From: Malus domestica
Lineage: Eukaryota; Streptophyta; Magnoliopsida; Rosales; Rosaceae
Length of the DNA stretch: 64,000 bases
Assembly (NCBI RefSeq): GCF_042453785.1
Contig: NC_091670.1
Coordinates: forward strand, 41,303,501 to 41,367,500
Reading direction: 5' to 3'
Positions 22,115-32,917 of the stretch are shown piece by piece. A program made the translations under genes and the position numbers. The notes under the pieces were generated by a model, which saw only the letters and a program-made list of their open reading frames with translations, was not told the DNA's origin and did no database searches. Position 1 is the stretch's first letter. Each line of letters begins with the position of its first letter.

Positions 22115-23792
22115 TTTTGGCACGCCCGGTGGGACCAGTGCTAAAACTACAAAGTTCACATGATATATCAAGATCTCAGTGAGGGTGAGATTTGGCGCCT
22201 ATTAAAGGAAAATGCCGAGAGGTGTAACAAACTCCTTAACCAGATCATTGAAGCATATAAAGAAAAGGAAAAATCTTTCTCTCAAATGATAAAGGTGAAG
22301 GTTCATCACAGCTTACAAGATCAATGGTTAAAAAAAGGCAGAGCTCGATTTGATGAGTGGTTCGATAAGAAAACGCCGTTTTGTCCTAGGTTCAAATAAA
22401 TTCCATTTGAAGAATGGTTGGATCAAAAGATTGGGGGGCAATTTTTCGCTCCGGACACAATAAAAATTCGGCCTCAGGATATTGCCAAGACGGCCAAAGA
22501 AACACCTAGGCCACATGTTGTCTCGGTTGAGACTGAAAGTGTAGTAGGCATAGAAGAAAGAGTTCAAGTTTATGAGCCAAAAGTCGATTTAGAAAATGAT
22601 TTATTAGAGGAGTGCTCTAATGATGAACAAGGCCGAGACATGGGCCTAGCCGAAAAAACCACGCCAATCGATACGATTATTGGCGATAAAGCCAATATAG
22701 AAATATCTCATTCGGCTAAGTTAATCGAGTTAAAAGCCGAAATTGACGAAATTATTATGCCTGGAGGGCATAATAATTGTTTAACACATTCGGCGGCCAA
22801 TGAAAAATATTTCACCAAGTCAAAAGTATTTGGAAGTGATTCTTTATTCGGCATAAAGCAAAATCAAATTGAGAATTTTGATATAAAAAGTTCTCAGCTC
22901 GGAATAAAACATCGTTGGCCTCCTCCTCTTTATAGTTCGTCCACTGTCATTTTCTTCTAAAAAAAAAGGATGAATAAATTATTTTCTTAACCATTCGGCC
23001 TTTTAGGCCCATGCATAAGAAAATAAGGGGGTAACAAGGTGGTGCGGCAATCCAAAAGATGGTGTGCTCGGCTTAAAAATTAAAGTCTTCGGTAGACTAT
23101 TTTGGTCGAAACCCACAACACGAACCACCGATAAAATTGGGTATCCTGGACAATTAAAAAGAATATTTGCAGCATGCTCTACACCTACCCATCCTCGGCC
23201 ATTCTTCCTTACCAACATTTCGGCCATGGGAGTTTAGTTTTTCCACAAGAAAGATTGGCCGAATAAAGACCGCGGATTTGATAGTAGCTTTGGAGTCTAT
23301 ACCTTTGAAATATTGATTTGGATGCCTCATGTTTTGGATGGAGTTAACTGTTCAGAGGTTGGTTTTCCAAAGATTGGTTATATATATATATAAGAGTCGG
23401 CCATGAGGTGGAGTATATATATATATATATAAAAACAAGCAAATGCCATGCTGCCAAGTCGGCCAAATTTTTAAGAGAAGGAAAATGGGGGATTGGAAGA
23501 CTATCAGAGTGTTTATATATATAGGCAGGCCAAGCTCGGCCAAAGTTTGATTATCATGCCAAGCTAAGATAAAAATTGAGATCGGACCGAGGTCAACGAG
23601 TTGGCCAAGATGCAAATTGGCATCTTGTACGAGTTCAATTATGGGTTCTTAATAGCATGGTGTGCTTTTCTTTTGCCAATAAATTTTTGTCTTCTTCGGC
23701 GATACCATGAGATTTTATTGGGCACAAAGACTTAATTTCCTTAACCATTCGGCTTACAAGCCAAAGTTCAAGGAAACTGGGGGGGGGGGCAA
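22115..23792 (+). mobile_element. Internal region of the LARD-like element
   Basis: Starts with TTTTGGCACGCCCGGTGGGA, a primer-binding-type site, and ends in the polypurine run before LTR copy 3. Lysine- and glutamate-rich frames at 22160-22960 may be relics of a gag-like or element-specific protein; they match no named domain that I can recognise. The rest is non-coding, with TATATA runs at 23380-23440. A fossil with several breaks. Confidence 0.6.
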
Positions 23793-25170
23793 TGTTTGAA
23801 CCCGATTTTATGCCATCAGCCCGAGTAATCAAGGCCGTTGAGTGAGCATTGTTCTTAACCGTCGGATGAGAAAGTTAAGATACTTTGCTATTGTTAAGAG
23901 ATAATATTATGGTTTTTAATCATAATAATTATCTTTCAATAAATTATCTGGATTTTCTTGTACAAAATAAATGGGATAAAAATCATAGCCCCAACGAAGA
24001 GACATGTGGAACATTCCGATTTAATTTGGATTTGTTAGCAGTGTACCGTGTGGATCAGAGCAACTTAGCTTGGCTTCTTATCACGTGGCATAGCATAGGA
24101 TTTGCAAGGCTTGGATAATGGTGAGATAGGTGACCTAAGTAGGCTGGGTTATATATGGATGTTGTCAGATGAATTGAATTGATGATGGACTTGGACTGCA
24201 TGTCGTGTGAAAGGCTACTAGTTATATAATTATATATATAGTTGCCGTATAGTCTGCATGCCATGTGAAAGGTGCAAACTATATATATATATATAATTGG
24301 TGGCTATTTAGATGAACGTTATTTATTCAAATCCAAGCATGCAGGTTATCTTGGGATTTGATGTGATAAGACAAAACGCAAGGATTGAATTTGGTTGCAG
24401 TTTTTACTAAGTTCAGAGTCTTGGGAGTCTTTATCAACTTATCAACCAGCGCATACTCGTCCCTATAAATACAAGATACCGTGCAACATTTCAGTCTCTC
24501 CAATTCAACACACAAATTGTCATGCGCAAACTCTCTCAACAACTTTGAGATTTTTTTTTTCCGCAACACATATTTAGTCTGGATAAACAGCACTGTGAAG
24601 GCAACCGGTGATACCTTTAGTTTAGATAAACATCACTATTGCCGTAGAACCAACCGATCGCAGAACACCTTTAGTTTGGATAAACAGCATTGCGTTGAGG
24701 CCGACTGGTTATCTATCCAAGTCTCGGTCGGCAAAGACTTTCGAGTTTTTATTGGCAGAGGTCATCTCATTAGCCTTTTTGGCGAGGTAAGGTGTTACAG
24801 TTTACTAGGGCTCATCACATTGAACGCTGAGTTGTTTTTATGATTGGATATTCACGAGTAAGCTTTAGAGTTCGGCATTCTGAGGCCAAACCATATTTAC
24901 CATCAAGACATATATTTGTTTTAAGTATCTGTACCCCTATACTCTGGTGTCGATTTGGCGTGCTTATACCCTTACAAATATAATCACCGTGACTGAATCT
25001 GACGCCGACGATTTGTGAACTCCTTAGAACTAGCAGCCTTGTCTTCAGACTCTAGAACCCGAAGGCCGATAGTGTTCCTTCCTTGGTAGCAATCACAAGA
25101 TCGAGAAGTCAGCAGCGCACCCAACGCAATATCAACACATTTTACTCCTCCGCCGAGCTCGGCCGAAGAG
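23793..25170 (+). repeat. LTR copy 3 of the LARD-like element
   Basis: Begins TGTTTGAACCCGATTTTATG right after the polypurine run and matches copies 1 and 2 to about 25148. It is followed by TTGGCACGCCC, the same motif that follows copy 2, which fits an element built of recombined copies. Confidence 0.7.
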
Positions 25171-25181
25171 TTGGCACGCCC

Positions 25182-25478
25182 CGCATCAATGCAAAGTTTA
25201 TTTTCTTGGGGCTTCTACCCTTGTGGCAGTTGGCGTGGTGGTTGTGTTGATGTCAACGCCGAATTTCTGCTTGTGCAAGATAGGATTTAGGGGTTTATTT
25301 ATTTATTATTATTCTCCCCTTTTTTGTTTGGGCTTTGGCTACCCCCAATTGTATTAGGCTTATCTATTGTCATTGGTATTGATCCACAGTTTTTTTTAAT
25401 GAAATCTTTGCTTTTTGACCCCTAAAAAAAGGAAAAAATAGTGAATAATTAGCTTGCCGGCTTTTTTTTTCTTTCTAG
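25182..25478. other. Possible LINE 3' end or kinase intron
   Basis: The stretch ends TTAATGAAATCTTTGCTTTTT followed by ACCCCTAAAAAAAGG, which looks like the 3' end and short A tail of a plant LINE, but no reverse transcriptase is present. It could equally be intron DNA of the kinase remnant that follows. Confidence 0.3.
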
Positions 25479-26480
25479 ATTTTGACAGACATACAGAAAG
25501 CAACTTATAATTTCACGACAACAATTGAGCAAGGAGCTTTTGGGCCCGTTTACAAGGCCCAAATGAGCACTGGTGACACCTTTGCCGTCAAAGTTCTTGC
25601 TTCAAATTCCACCCAAGGCCAGAACGAGTTTTTGGCTTGAGGTAAATCCCTACATTCATAATACAATGGGATATTTCTATGGTACACTGGAGTGAGATGC
25701 ATCGGTGTTTAAATGATTATATTATAAGTGTTAAAATTAATTATATAAATTCAGTTGTCTAATATATCGATGCATCTCATACACCGGTCACTTTGTAAAA
25801 TCTTGATATATACGCACGTACATATCTGTGTGTTCAGGTTCTGTTGCTCGGAAGATTATTCCACAAGAACCTCGTCAACTTGGTGGGATATATTGTAGAA
25901 GAAGTTGGACAATATATGCTTCTTTATAAGTACTTGAGCAACGGCAGTCTCTTTTCTCATTTGCATGGTAACAAATCTCACAACCCTAGACTTTCCGTCC
26001 GTAACGCACCGGTTTATTTGATTTCCTAGCACGAATAGACACATCTTTTATCGTTTTGAGCCCCTTGAATAGTTTCGGGAAATAATACACAGACAAAAAC
26101 TGGTTCCAAACTTCAAATAAACAATATGCACAGTTTAGTGCTCATTTTATCATTAGTTTAGTATCCTTCACCTTCAATTTCTAATTTTAGTTAAAAGTTT
26201 GTAACCAGTTCTATTTGTTGATAATTCTCGATAATTGTTCATCACCAAGGCACTTAAATTTAAGATTTATCTGTTTGGAAATGTAGAGGAGAGTCAGAAG
26301 CCATTGTGCTGGGATTTGAGAGTTGACATAGCTCTTGACAATGCAAGGGGATTGGAATAACTGCATTTTGGGGTATACTTTTCATATCAGTTTCCAGGTT
26401 AACACAACTTCCTACTTATTCATCTCCATTCTCCTTTTCACAGGCCGTTCCTCCCGTTGTGGATCTTGAAGATGACGCTG
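25479..26480 (+). pseudogene. CRLK-type receptor-like kinase pseudogene
   Basis: Decayed exons of a calcium/calmodulin-regulated receptor-like kinase. Exon a (25479-25641) reads DIQKATYNFTTTIEQGAFGP and then VYKAQMSTGDTFAVKVLA, i.e. the glycine loop and the VAIK-type lysine; it closes with a TGA caused by one extra T before the GAG|GTAAAT donor. Exon b (25838-25985) reads LLGRLFHKNLVNLVGY and then LYKYLSNGSLFSHLHG. Exon c (about 26287-26372) reads PLCWDLRVDIALDNARGLE, then a stop where the family has Y, then LHFG. Exon d (26444) begins AVPPVVDLED where the family has AVPPVIHRDIK, and the catalytic loop is lost. No activation segment or C-lobe follows. Introns keep plausible GT/AG borders. The family identification is secure; loss of function is directly visible. 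Confidence 0.85.
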
Positions 26481-26946
26481 TAAGAGTATGAGTATGATTC
26501 TTACAAGTCTTGGGATAATTGATATTATAAAGAAGTCTAAATCATGTTGACAGGAGTTAATCCAATCATATTGGTATATTGAGGACTCTTATGTTTGCTC
26601 GTTTATAGGACTCATATTGATATAAGGAATGCAGTCTTGTATTTCTTGTGGGATTGTTATAGGGCGATCCAGGTCTTGTAGTATAAAACCACAAGCCCCT
26701 GCTCTCACAAAACGCGCTCTTATTGTTCCAATTACCTATAACTTGGAGAGCATTGAGTTTTGCAGAGAGGAGAAGGTTATGTGTAGATTTCTCCAATGGT
26801 TCTTAATCCTAATATGTTGAACATTAGATATATGGTGTCTAGTACTACTCTTTCTTGTGATCAATGCCGTGAAACATGAAGAAGTTATTCAAGATAAGAA
26901 AGAGAGTAGCAATTGAAAGAGAAGCGATCTGCCGTAAGAAAGAAGA
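26481..26946. other. Intergenic, nothing assigned
   Basis: No domain or repeat family recognised. A TATA-like GTATAAAACC lies at about 26680. Confidence 0.4.
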
Positions 26947-27226
26947 ATGGCAGCAACCCAGAGGTCCTCGCAGAATTCAACAGTTTGTAGGTATGTGTTG
27001 TAGATATTACTTCAGTATTTACATATACAGAATATATTTGGAGTGATGATTGTGATTTAGTTGGTTAAATCTTATGTTCTTGGCTAGTTTATTATAGAGC
27101 TTATATGGTTGCTCTTACAGACGCATCACTCGAGGAACTACACGTACTGCTCAAACTCCTGCAGCTGAAGAAACTTTCATTGAAATCGGTCTGCTGAAGA
27201 ACAAAGATGCTTTGATTGAACGCTGA
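26947..27226 (+). CDS. Possible small two-exon gene or gene relic, unknown
   Basis: ATG at 26947; exon 1 26947-26990 with a TGTAG|GTATGT donor, exon 2 27121-27226 after a GCTCTTACAG acceptor, in a consistent phase. It would give 49 residues: MAATQRSSQNSTVC, then RRITRGTTRTAQTPAAEE, then TFIEIGLLKNKDALIER and a stop. Downstream, in a frame displaced by one base, the sequence continues as LKADKVVTELKNSE, so this may be a longer coiled-coil-like protein broken by a one-base change. I do not recognise the family. It could also be a chance frame; the good splice sites and basic N-terminus are the only support. Confidence 0.3.
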
Positions 27227-27688
27227 AGGCGGACAAAGTGGTCACCGAACTTAAAAACTCAGAGTCTTGTACTTGTACATTAAACTTGTTCATGCTTATT
27301 CATCTTTTAATTGTAACCTTTTCGGTTTTGATTCGTTAATTGTGCTTAAACGATCAGCCGTTTTCCTGAAAGGACTTATCGTGTAGAAACGGCATCCTAC
27401 ATGTTGGACTATGAACATGCCTTCACACAGAACACAGCCACTCCTGCGGTTCAACCAAAAAGCAAGCATCTAATTCTCATCAGAAAGCAACACGCCGCTG
27501 TTGCTTTTTCGTCGCTGCTCGATTTTATTACCATTTGCCAAACTCAGCAAATTACGATGCTTTTTAACAAGAAAATTTACGGTAAGCCAGACAATAGAGA
27601 GATAGCTAGCTCGATACATGCTGATCGATTACACACTTTTTGTGATCCACATAACAGGAGGATCACAAGCTAGTGAGACTTGGTTTTT
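27227..27688. other. Intergenic between the small frame and ANR
   Basis: Contains a 90-codon open frame (27401-27673) with no recognised domain. It would include the ANR 3' untranslated region on the minus strand. Confidence 0.4.
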
Positions 27689-30600
27689 CTAGTTCTGCAG
27701 CAGCCCCTTTGCCTTGAAGTACTCCACAGTTTGGTCATATATTTCTTCGATGCCATACTTAAAATCGAACCCCTCCTTGATAAGCTTCTCTGAAGAGATG
27801 ATCAGTTTGGCCTCAGACGGAAAATCTCCAAACCTGCAATTACAACGGAGAATGAAAAAACCATCCGAAATTGTACAATAGCTAGTTGAGCTGGAGTTCA
27901 AGTCTAAACCCTTTCAATTTTACTTCGACAATCAATGCAACTTACCAACTTTAAGTTCCAAACCTTAATCAGAATTTTCTTGGTAGAAACATTTGAGGGT
28001 GACTATAAAAAGCGAATGCAATGTCGAAGTACTAGAACGAAAAAACACTCGGTGTACATAAATCTAAACATACCACTCATCATCAAAAACAGGAATTTAT
28101 AAATCTAGGTTTTCGAATACTAGGATTACGGGCGTACTCAGTGGGGACTTTGTACTGGGGGTATCTTTTGTTGAGGAACTTAGCAAGCTCAGGAACGCCG
28201 GTGTTGGCAGCACAGCAAATGTACCGACCAGATGCAGATTCTTTCTCAGCCAAAAATATATGAGCCCGGCAGACGTCCTCCACATGTGCAATGGATATCG
28301 AACCTGATAACATTTGCATACCTTTCAGGGCCATATTTATGAGGAAATCATCTCCTGTAAACCATTAAAAGAAACCATCAGATCACCATGCCTTTCGGAG
28401 ATGTAGTGCAACGTAGTTCATTGTTCTAGCTTCTGGTTTCAAACCTGTGATTAAAGCCATGGCAAGGCCGATACTGCTGGGAACGTCTGGAGTGAGAGAA
28501 GGACCGGCCATAAGAGAAGGGATCACAGTGATTAGATCAATGTTGTTTTCTTCGGCAAATTTCCAAGCTGTCTTCTCAGCTAGTGTCTTGGAGGCAGGGT
28601 ACCCCTGCGAATTTGAGAAAACGTTCTTGTTTGATCATTTCATTCGGCGAATTTCTAGACACTAGGCCTATTTAAAGACAAAGGCTTTGGTGACATACCC
28701 AAGTGGGTGGCTTTACATTAGTCAAGAACTCCAAATCACTCCAATCCTTTTCATCCACGACCAAACCTGTTCCTTCAAGTGTATTGATCGAAACTGTAGC
28801 AGCTGATGATGTCAAAACAACGCGCTTAACTGTTTTGGCTTTCACGCACGACTTCAGAACATTTAGTACCCCTTGGATTGCTGGTTTGATCATATCATTC
28901 TGTTAATTGACAATGTTAGTATTACCACTGTCCTCAACTATACAGAATGCAACATTTCATCAAGAAATTCTCACAAAATCCAGACCTCCGGGTCCTGTGA
29001 GGCAAAGTTGACAGGGGTTGCAACATGGAAAACAAGATCACAGCCTGCTATTGGGGCATCGAAGCTCCCTTCATCAGTTAGATCTCCTGCCAAAATCTCT
29101 AGCTCACCCAACTCTTGTAGTGCTGTGAGGTGGGAGACCTTCTTGTGGTTGTCTGCACCCAAATGTATCAAAAATTGAAAACCAATTCATGCCAGCACAT
29201 TAAAACAAGAATTTAACTGATAAGTTTTCTCAAAATTTACTGATAACCTACAAAATTACGAAGGCCTCTTTGAATTCCAACAGTAAATTCAGATGAGTAA
29301 TTAAATCTTATTATGAACTTTTACCTTGTCTTGTCACTAACACCTCTAGCATAATGGTCATATTGGATTTACTCATCACATGCCAAGTACAACGTTTTGA
29401 AGTTTCAATTTTTTCTACCAGAAACGCGTAAAATGAGAAACTTTTCAGTGCAATGGTTCTATATAAGGAGATGGAAACGGAGTAGGATTCTCTTCCCTTC
29501 GAATTCCCCTCCTCTATTGTCCCTTTCTATTTGAGCGGTCACAAAAGTGAGAGAGGAGAGGAAGGAAGGGGAGCAGTGGTGGAGCCAGGATTTCATGTGT
29601 GGGAGGGCCTCTCACAAACATAGGTAATTTTAACTCAGAGCATGAGAGATTGGAGTAATTTGCATAAAAATTGAAAGACCTTAAATTCAATAGAGGGAAC
29701 TAAGAAACATTGCACAAACCTAGAACCTCGAATATGAAGTAAAGAGTAAGCAAGAATTTAAAAAAAAAAAATATAAGTTAAAGCCAAAGCAAAGTTGATA
29801 GAACAAGGAAGGGAAGTGAAGACTGCACTGCAATAAGAGGAATTGAGGAATTGAGAGAAAGATGATGCTGGCCTAGAACATAAAAGAGTTTGGATTGAGA
29901 ACACGCTTGAATTTTAAAGATATTATATTAAGGGATGTGATATCCACACACTCTTTTTTACTTCTCTCACACCCTTTTAATTTTCGGTCGTCGGATTGAA
30001 TGAATTGAAGAAGATCAAAGGATATAAATTAACAAAGGGTATGAGAGAAGTAAAAAGGGGTGTGTGGATAGCACACCCCTGTATTAATATGCACCAGCCG
30101 CATCTGTTACAGTAGCAAGAAAGAAAAAAAAGGCCTGATAGGCCAGGGACTATTTTGGTCTCTTGCGTTTGTTGCACTGGACTAGTTTTAAAAACTGAGC
30201 TGAATTAGCTTGACACTGACTATGTAGTATAAGAATAATATGTAGTACAGCGAGGGAGTTAGTCCCTGCATGTCCCCTTTAGTCTCATTTAATTTAATCC
30301 CTCCACTTAACAGACACAGGAGTATGTAGTCTGGTCCAGTAACAGTTAGTGAGGACAAACAATCACATCTTTAGTGGATCTGCCATTGAAGAAAAGGTAA
30401 TTTGGAAAAAAGAGAATCTTACTACGACAAAACAACCTAGTCAGGAGGACTGAAAGTGGGGACAAAGCATCAATACTGACAATACAGATACTTTGTCTTC
30501 GTTCTTTGGTTATGAACATGGTTTTTCACAGGGCATAAATTGCAGTTGACAAAAATAAAAAATAAAAAATTGAAACTTCAAAAGAAATTGCATACGAGTT

Positions 30601-30854
30601 GGTCAAGATATTCACCAGCGTTTTTAATGTCGTTATGTATCAGAGTAGTCTAGAAAATCGTCTAGTTAAAAAAAAATTAGATAAATTAAATAAATTAGGA
30701 AAAAAGGAGAAGAGGGAGTCTGACCAGGGTCTCTGACGGTGGTTCTGACGGCGTAGCCCTTCTGGAGCAGTAGCTTGACCAGCAGAGACGCCATGAACCC
30801 GGTTCCGCCGACGACGCAAGCCGTCTTCTTTGAGATGGGTTGTTGGGTGGCCAT
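27689..30854 (-). CDS. ANR: Anthocyanidin reductase
   Basis: NADPH-dependent short-chain reductase (BANYULS family) that turns cyanidin into (-)-epicatechin, the precursor of proanthocyanidins; cytosolic. Six exons: 30854-30725, 29152-28986, 28899-28699, 28604-28445, 28354-28138, 27833-27689, all in phase, giving 339 residues, the normal length. The Rossmann motif GGTGFMAS is at residues 16-23 (I recall V at residue 21). The catalytic YPASK (Y168, K172) opens exon 4. The C-terminus is EYFKAKGLLQN. Donors of exons 1, 2 and 5 are weak but GT (GTCAGA, GTCTGG, GTACGC). Intron 1 is 1.57 kb and carries a MITE. No lesion is seen, so it should be functional. The sequence agrees with apple ANR as I know it, with a few substitutions. 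Confidence 0.93.
29560..29640. mobile_element. Possible end of a hAT-like element in ANR intron 1
   Basis: CAGTGGTGGAGCCAGGATTT followed by GGGAGGGCC is the start seen on many plant hAT-type elements. I could not find the matching other end, so only this edge is suggested. Confidence 0.3.
29932..30079. mobile_element. 148-bp MITE, second copy, in ANR intron 1
   Basis: Same family and orientation as 800-946: GGGATGTGATATCCACACAC at the left and GTGTGGATAGCACACCCC at the right, inverted, with TTTTACTTCTCTCACACCC inside. ATTAA-type strings flank it but an exact duplication was not fixed. Confidence 0.7.
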
Positions 30855-32308
30855 GGCTTCCTCTTCCTCTGTCAGATTTTCAGCTGAAAAGGTAGGTGGG
30901 AATTATGGGAGTGGAGTTTTATGTGACGGAGGATTTACTGGTTAAATAGACTGAGTAGGCGCGGTCGCTGTTGTTGCAGAAGTTTCGTCCAATCGAATCG
31001 GAAGAGGAAGAAGGTGAGCACGTGAGGATCTAAGACGCCACCAACTCACTGTGCAATTTTAGTTCTTCCGTCGTAATTATCCCCCCAGGTATAAGGAGTT
31101 TTTCGACAAAACACCAAAAACAACTTTCCTGCTATAATTTATCTGTCGAGCCAAAACAAAATGGAAACAAAATTTGTCATTCAACTGACAAAAATCTTAT
31201 CCGTGACTTTTTTGAAGCACCGATAATAGGTTACAGTACATATAGAATTCGTTTAAAAGTGTTTTAAAAATAATCGAAAGAACTGCTATTACATTTTGAA
31301 AGAAGCACCAAATATAGCATTTAAATTATTTTTTCATAATTTACTCGAGTTTTTACTAATGGTTGATTTAAAAGACAATTTTCATTAAAAATGTTATCAG
31401 TTATTTTAAAAGCATTTTAAAACGAGCACATATCTCCCAATTATAAAGTATTCTTACTCTTGATTCTTATGCTAAAACCGTCTCCATCTTCTTTTCTTGA
31501 ATTATATTTATTACGACTTGCTTTATCAACTAACGCTGAAATAAGCGAAACGATATGACTTTTTTGGTCCGTAAACAACGGAGACTTGTTTGAAATGAGC
31601 TAACATTCTGAAACGTGCAACACAAATTAGGAAGGAAGTAGGTCCTTTTTCCACACACTATTGCACACCTAACCACAAGGGGAGCTGTCTTGCATTATTG
31701 CCAAATAATAATATCTTTACACTTTTTTTTTATTAGAAAAATAAACGTATAATTACATTTTACACGCTTTAAGTTTAGAGAGATTTTTTAAATAAATCAC
31801 GAAAATTTTATTTTATCACATTAAATAAGCCATATTCGCGTCATGTTGACAAAAAGAGTCACTTTAATTGGGAGAGATGTTTAAGGAGTCAATGTGAAAA
31901 AATTAAAATTACATTACTCGTTTTAAAAACCACTTCAAACCTGAAGGTGTAAAATGTTAGGCTTCAAAGAAATAAGCATTGTGACTAATTGATCAATTGC
32001 TAATAGAAACATAAGAGTAGAATTAATTAAACAACAAAGAATAATGTTAACTGCGAAGTAACATTGATACAAATCTTCTTGAATGCAACCGCCGTATGTA
32101 CCCTTGTGCCTACAGCACGTGAGAATCGTCTATAAGCACAGGGGTAAAAGTCTCACGTGAACCCTCGGGTGACGATCCACCTGCACCTAAGTTTCTCTCT
32201 GCCGCATGATGATCTTCACTACAAGAGTTACCTAACATGCCTGTGGATGTAGTAAAGAATATAGATCCCTACAAGGCTACAACATCAATTTTTCGCTCGA
32301 AAGACGAC
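30855..32308. other. ANR promoter and intergenic DNA
   Basis: Beyond the promoter-proximal 250 bases there is AT-rich DNA. At 32110-32275 on the minus strand there is an open stretch of about 55 codons containing LGNSCSEDHHAAERNLGAGG and then SSPEGSRETFTPVLIDDS and a stop; it has no recognised family and no fitting splice partner. A possible lone exon or chance frame. Confidence 0.4.
31019..31024. promoter_or_regulatory. G-box upstream of ANR
   Basis: CACGTG about 165 bases upstream of the ANR start codon, with ACCAACT (a MYB-type site) 15 bases further up. ANR genes are known targets of MYB-bHLH-WD40 complexes, so the pairing is sensible, but the assignment rests on motif and position only. 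A TATTTAA that could be the TATA box lies at 30942-30948. Confidence 0.4.
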
Positions 32309-32661
32309 GGGCTGGTTTGGTATTGCTGTGCTTTGAAAAAAAGCTGCTGTGAGAATAAACAGCTGTAAAATAAATCAGCAAAATGTTTGGTAAACTTTTT
32401 TGTAAAAGTGCTTTTGGAAAAAAAAAAAAGCAGTCTAATAGTAGGTCTTTTCATTAAAGAAGCACTGTAGCTCCGTGTGCTTTGAAAAAAAACCAGTTTT
32501 CCAAAACTGCAAATAGCAGCTTCAGCTTTTTCCTTTAATTTCAGCTTATTCTCACAAAAACTTCCAAAATAAGCCTTTTTTTTTTTCAGTTTACCAAACA
32601 CCTAAAACCCTCAGCTTTTTTTCATGGGTGTTTTTTTTTAAGCACCTCACTCCCAAACTAG
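32309..32661. mobile_element. Foldback/hAT-like element, copy III
   Basis: Left end GGGCTGGTTTGGTATTGCTG, right end CTCACTCCCAAACTAGG, inverted. The interior (GCTGCTGTGAGAATAAACAG, GTTTACCAAACACC) is shared with copies II and IV. CGAC occurs at both edges but a full 8-base duplication is not visible. Confidence 0.65.
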
Positions 32662-32917
32662 GTCGACGTCAATTATTCAACTTCAACTTAGGTTACAGTA
32701 CTCAGAATTGAATTGTCTGAATTAAAACGATTACACAAAAACCTGAACATACATTTACTGCAAAAATGACCAAATATAAGCTACTTCGTTAATGTCACAC
32801 GCAACGGAGGAACACATACAACGTGACATCAACAGCACAAAGTTACAGGACAACGGAGACGCTTCCACACATTAGCACAACTTTTGGTTCTCGCCCTTTG
32901 TTTAACTATAAAAGGTT
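32662..32917 (-). other. HSA32 3' flank
   Basis: Downstream of the HSA32 stop on the minus strand; probable 3' untranslated region. Nothing else recognised. Confidence 0.5.

Larger units (their letters stand above)
14847..25181 (+). mobile_element. Non-autonomous LTR retroelement complex (three LTRs)
   Basis: Three same-direction LTR copies (14847-16208, 16209-22114 including nested insertions, 23793-25170) with one internal region at 22115-23792. LTRs start TGTTTGRACCCGATTTTA. After the second LTR comes a primer-site-like TTTTGGCACGCCCGGTGGGA; before the third comes a polypurine run with 11 Gs. No reverse transcriptase or integrase was seen, so it is of the large non-autonomous (LARD) kind. 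It is a fossil with several breaks; the first two LTRs abut, as recombination between copies would leave them. LTR copies differ at many sites by eye, so it is old compared with the copia element at 47.7 kb. Confidence 0.75.

Noticed and set aside
22160-22960. Host gene with lysine-rich product
   Set aside because: It lies between a primer-site-like sequence and the polypurine run of an LTR element, so it is treated as element sequence.
28083-28160. An early end of ANR after residue 291
   Set aside because: The apparent end is intron sequence: GA|GTACGC is a donor and the next exon restores the expected FGDFPSEAK in phase.
32110-32275. Last exon of HSA32
   Set aside because: The exon starting at 33028 runs on to its own stop at 32918 with the family's normal tail SSYFLF.
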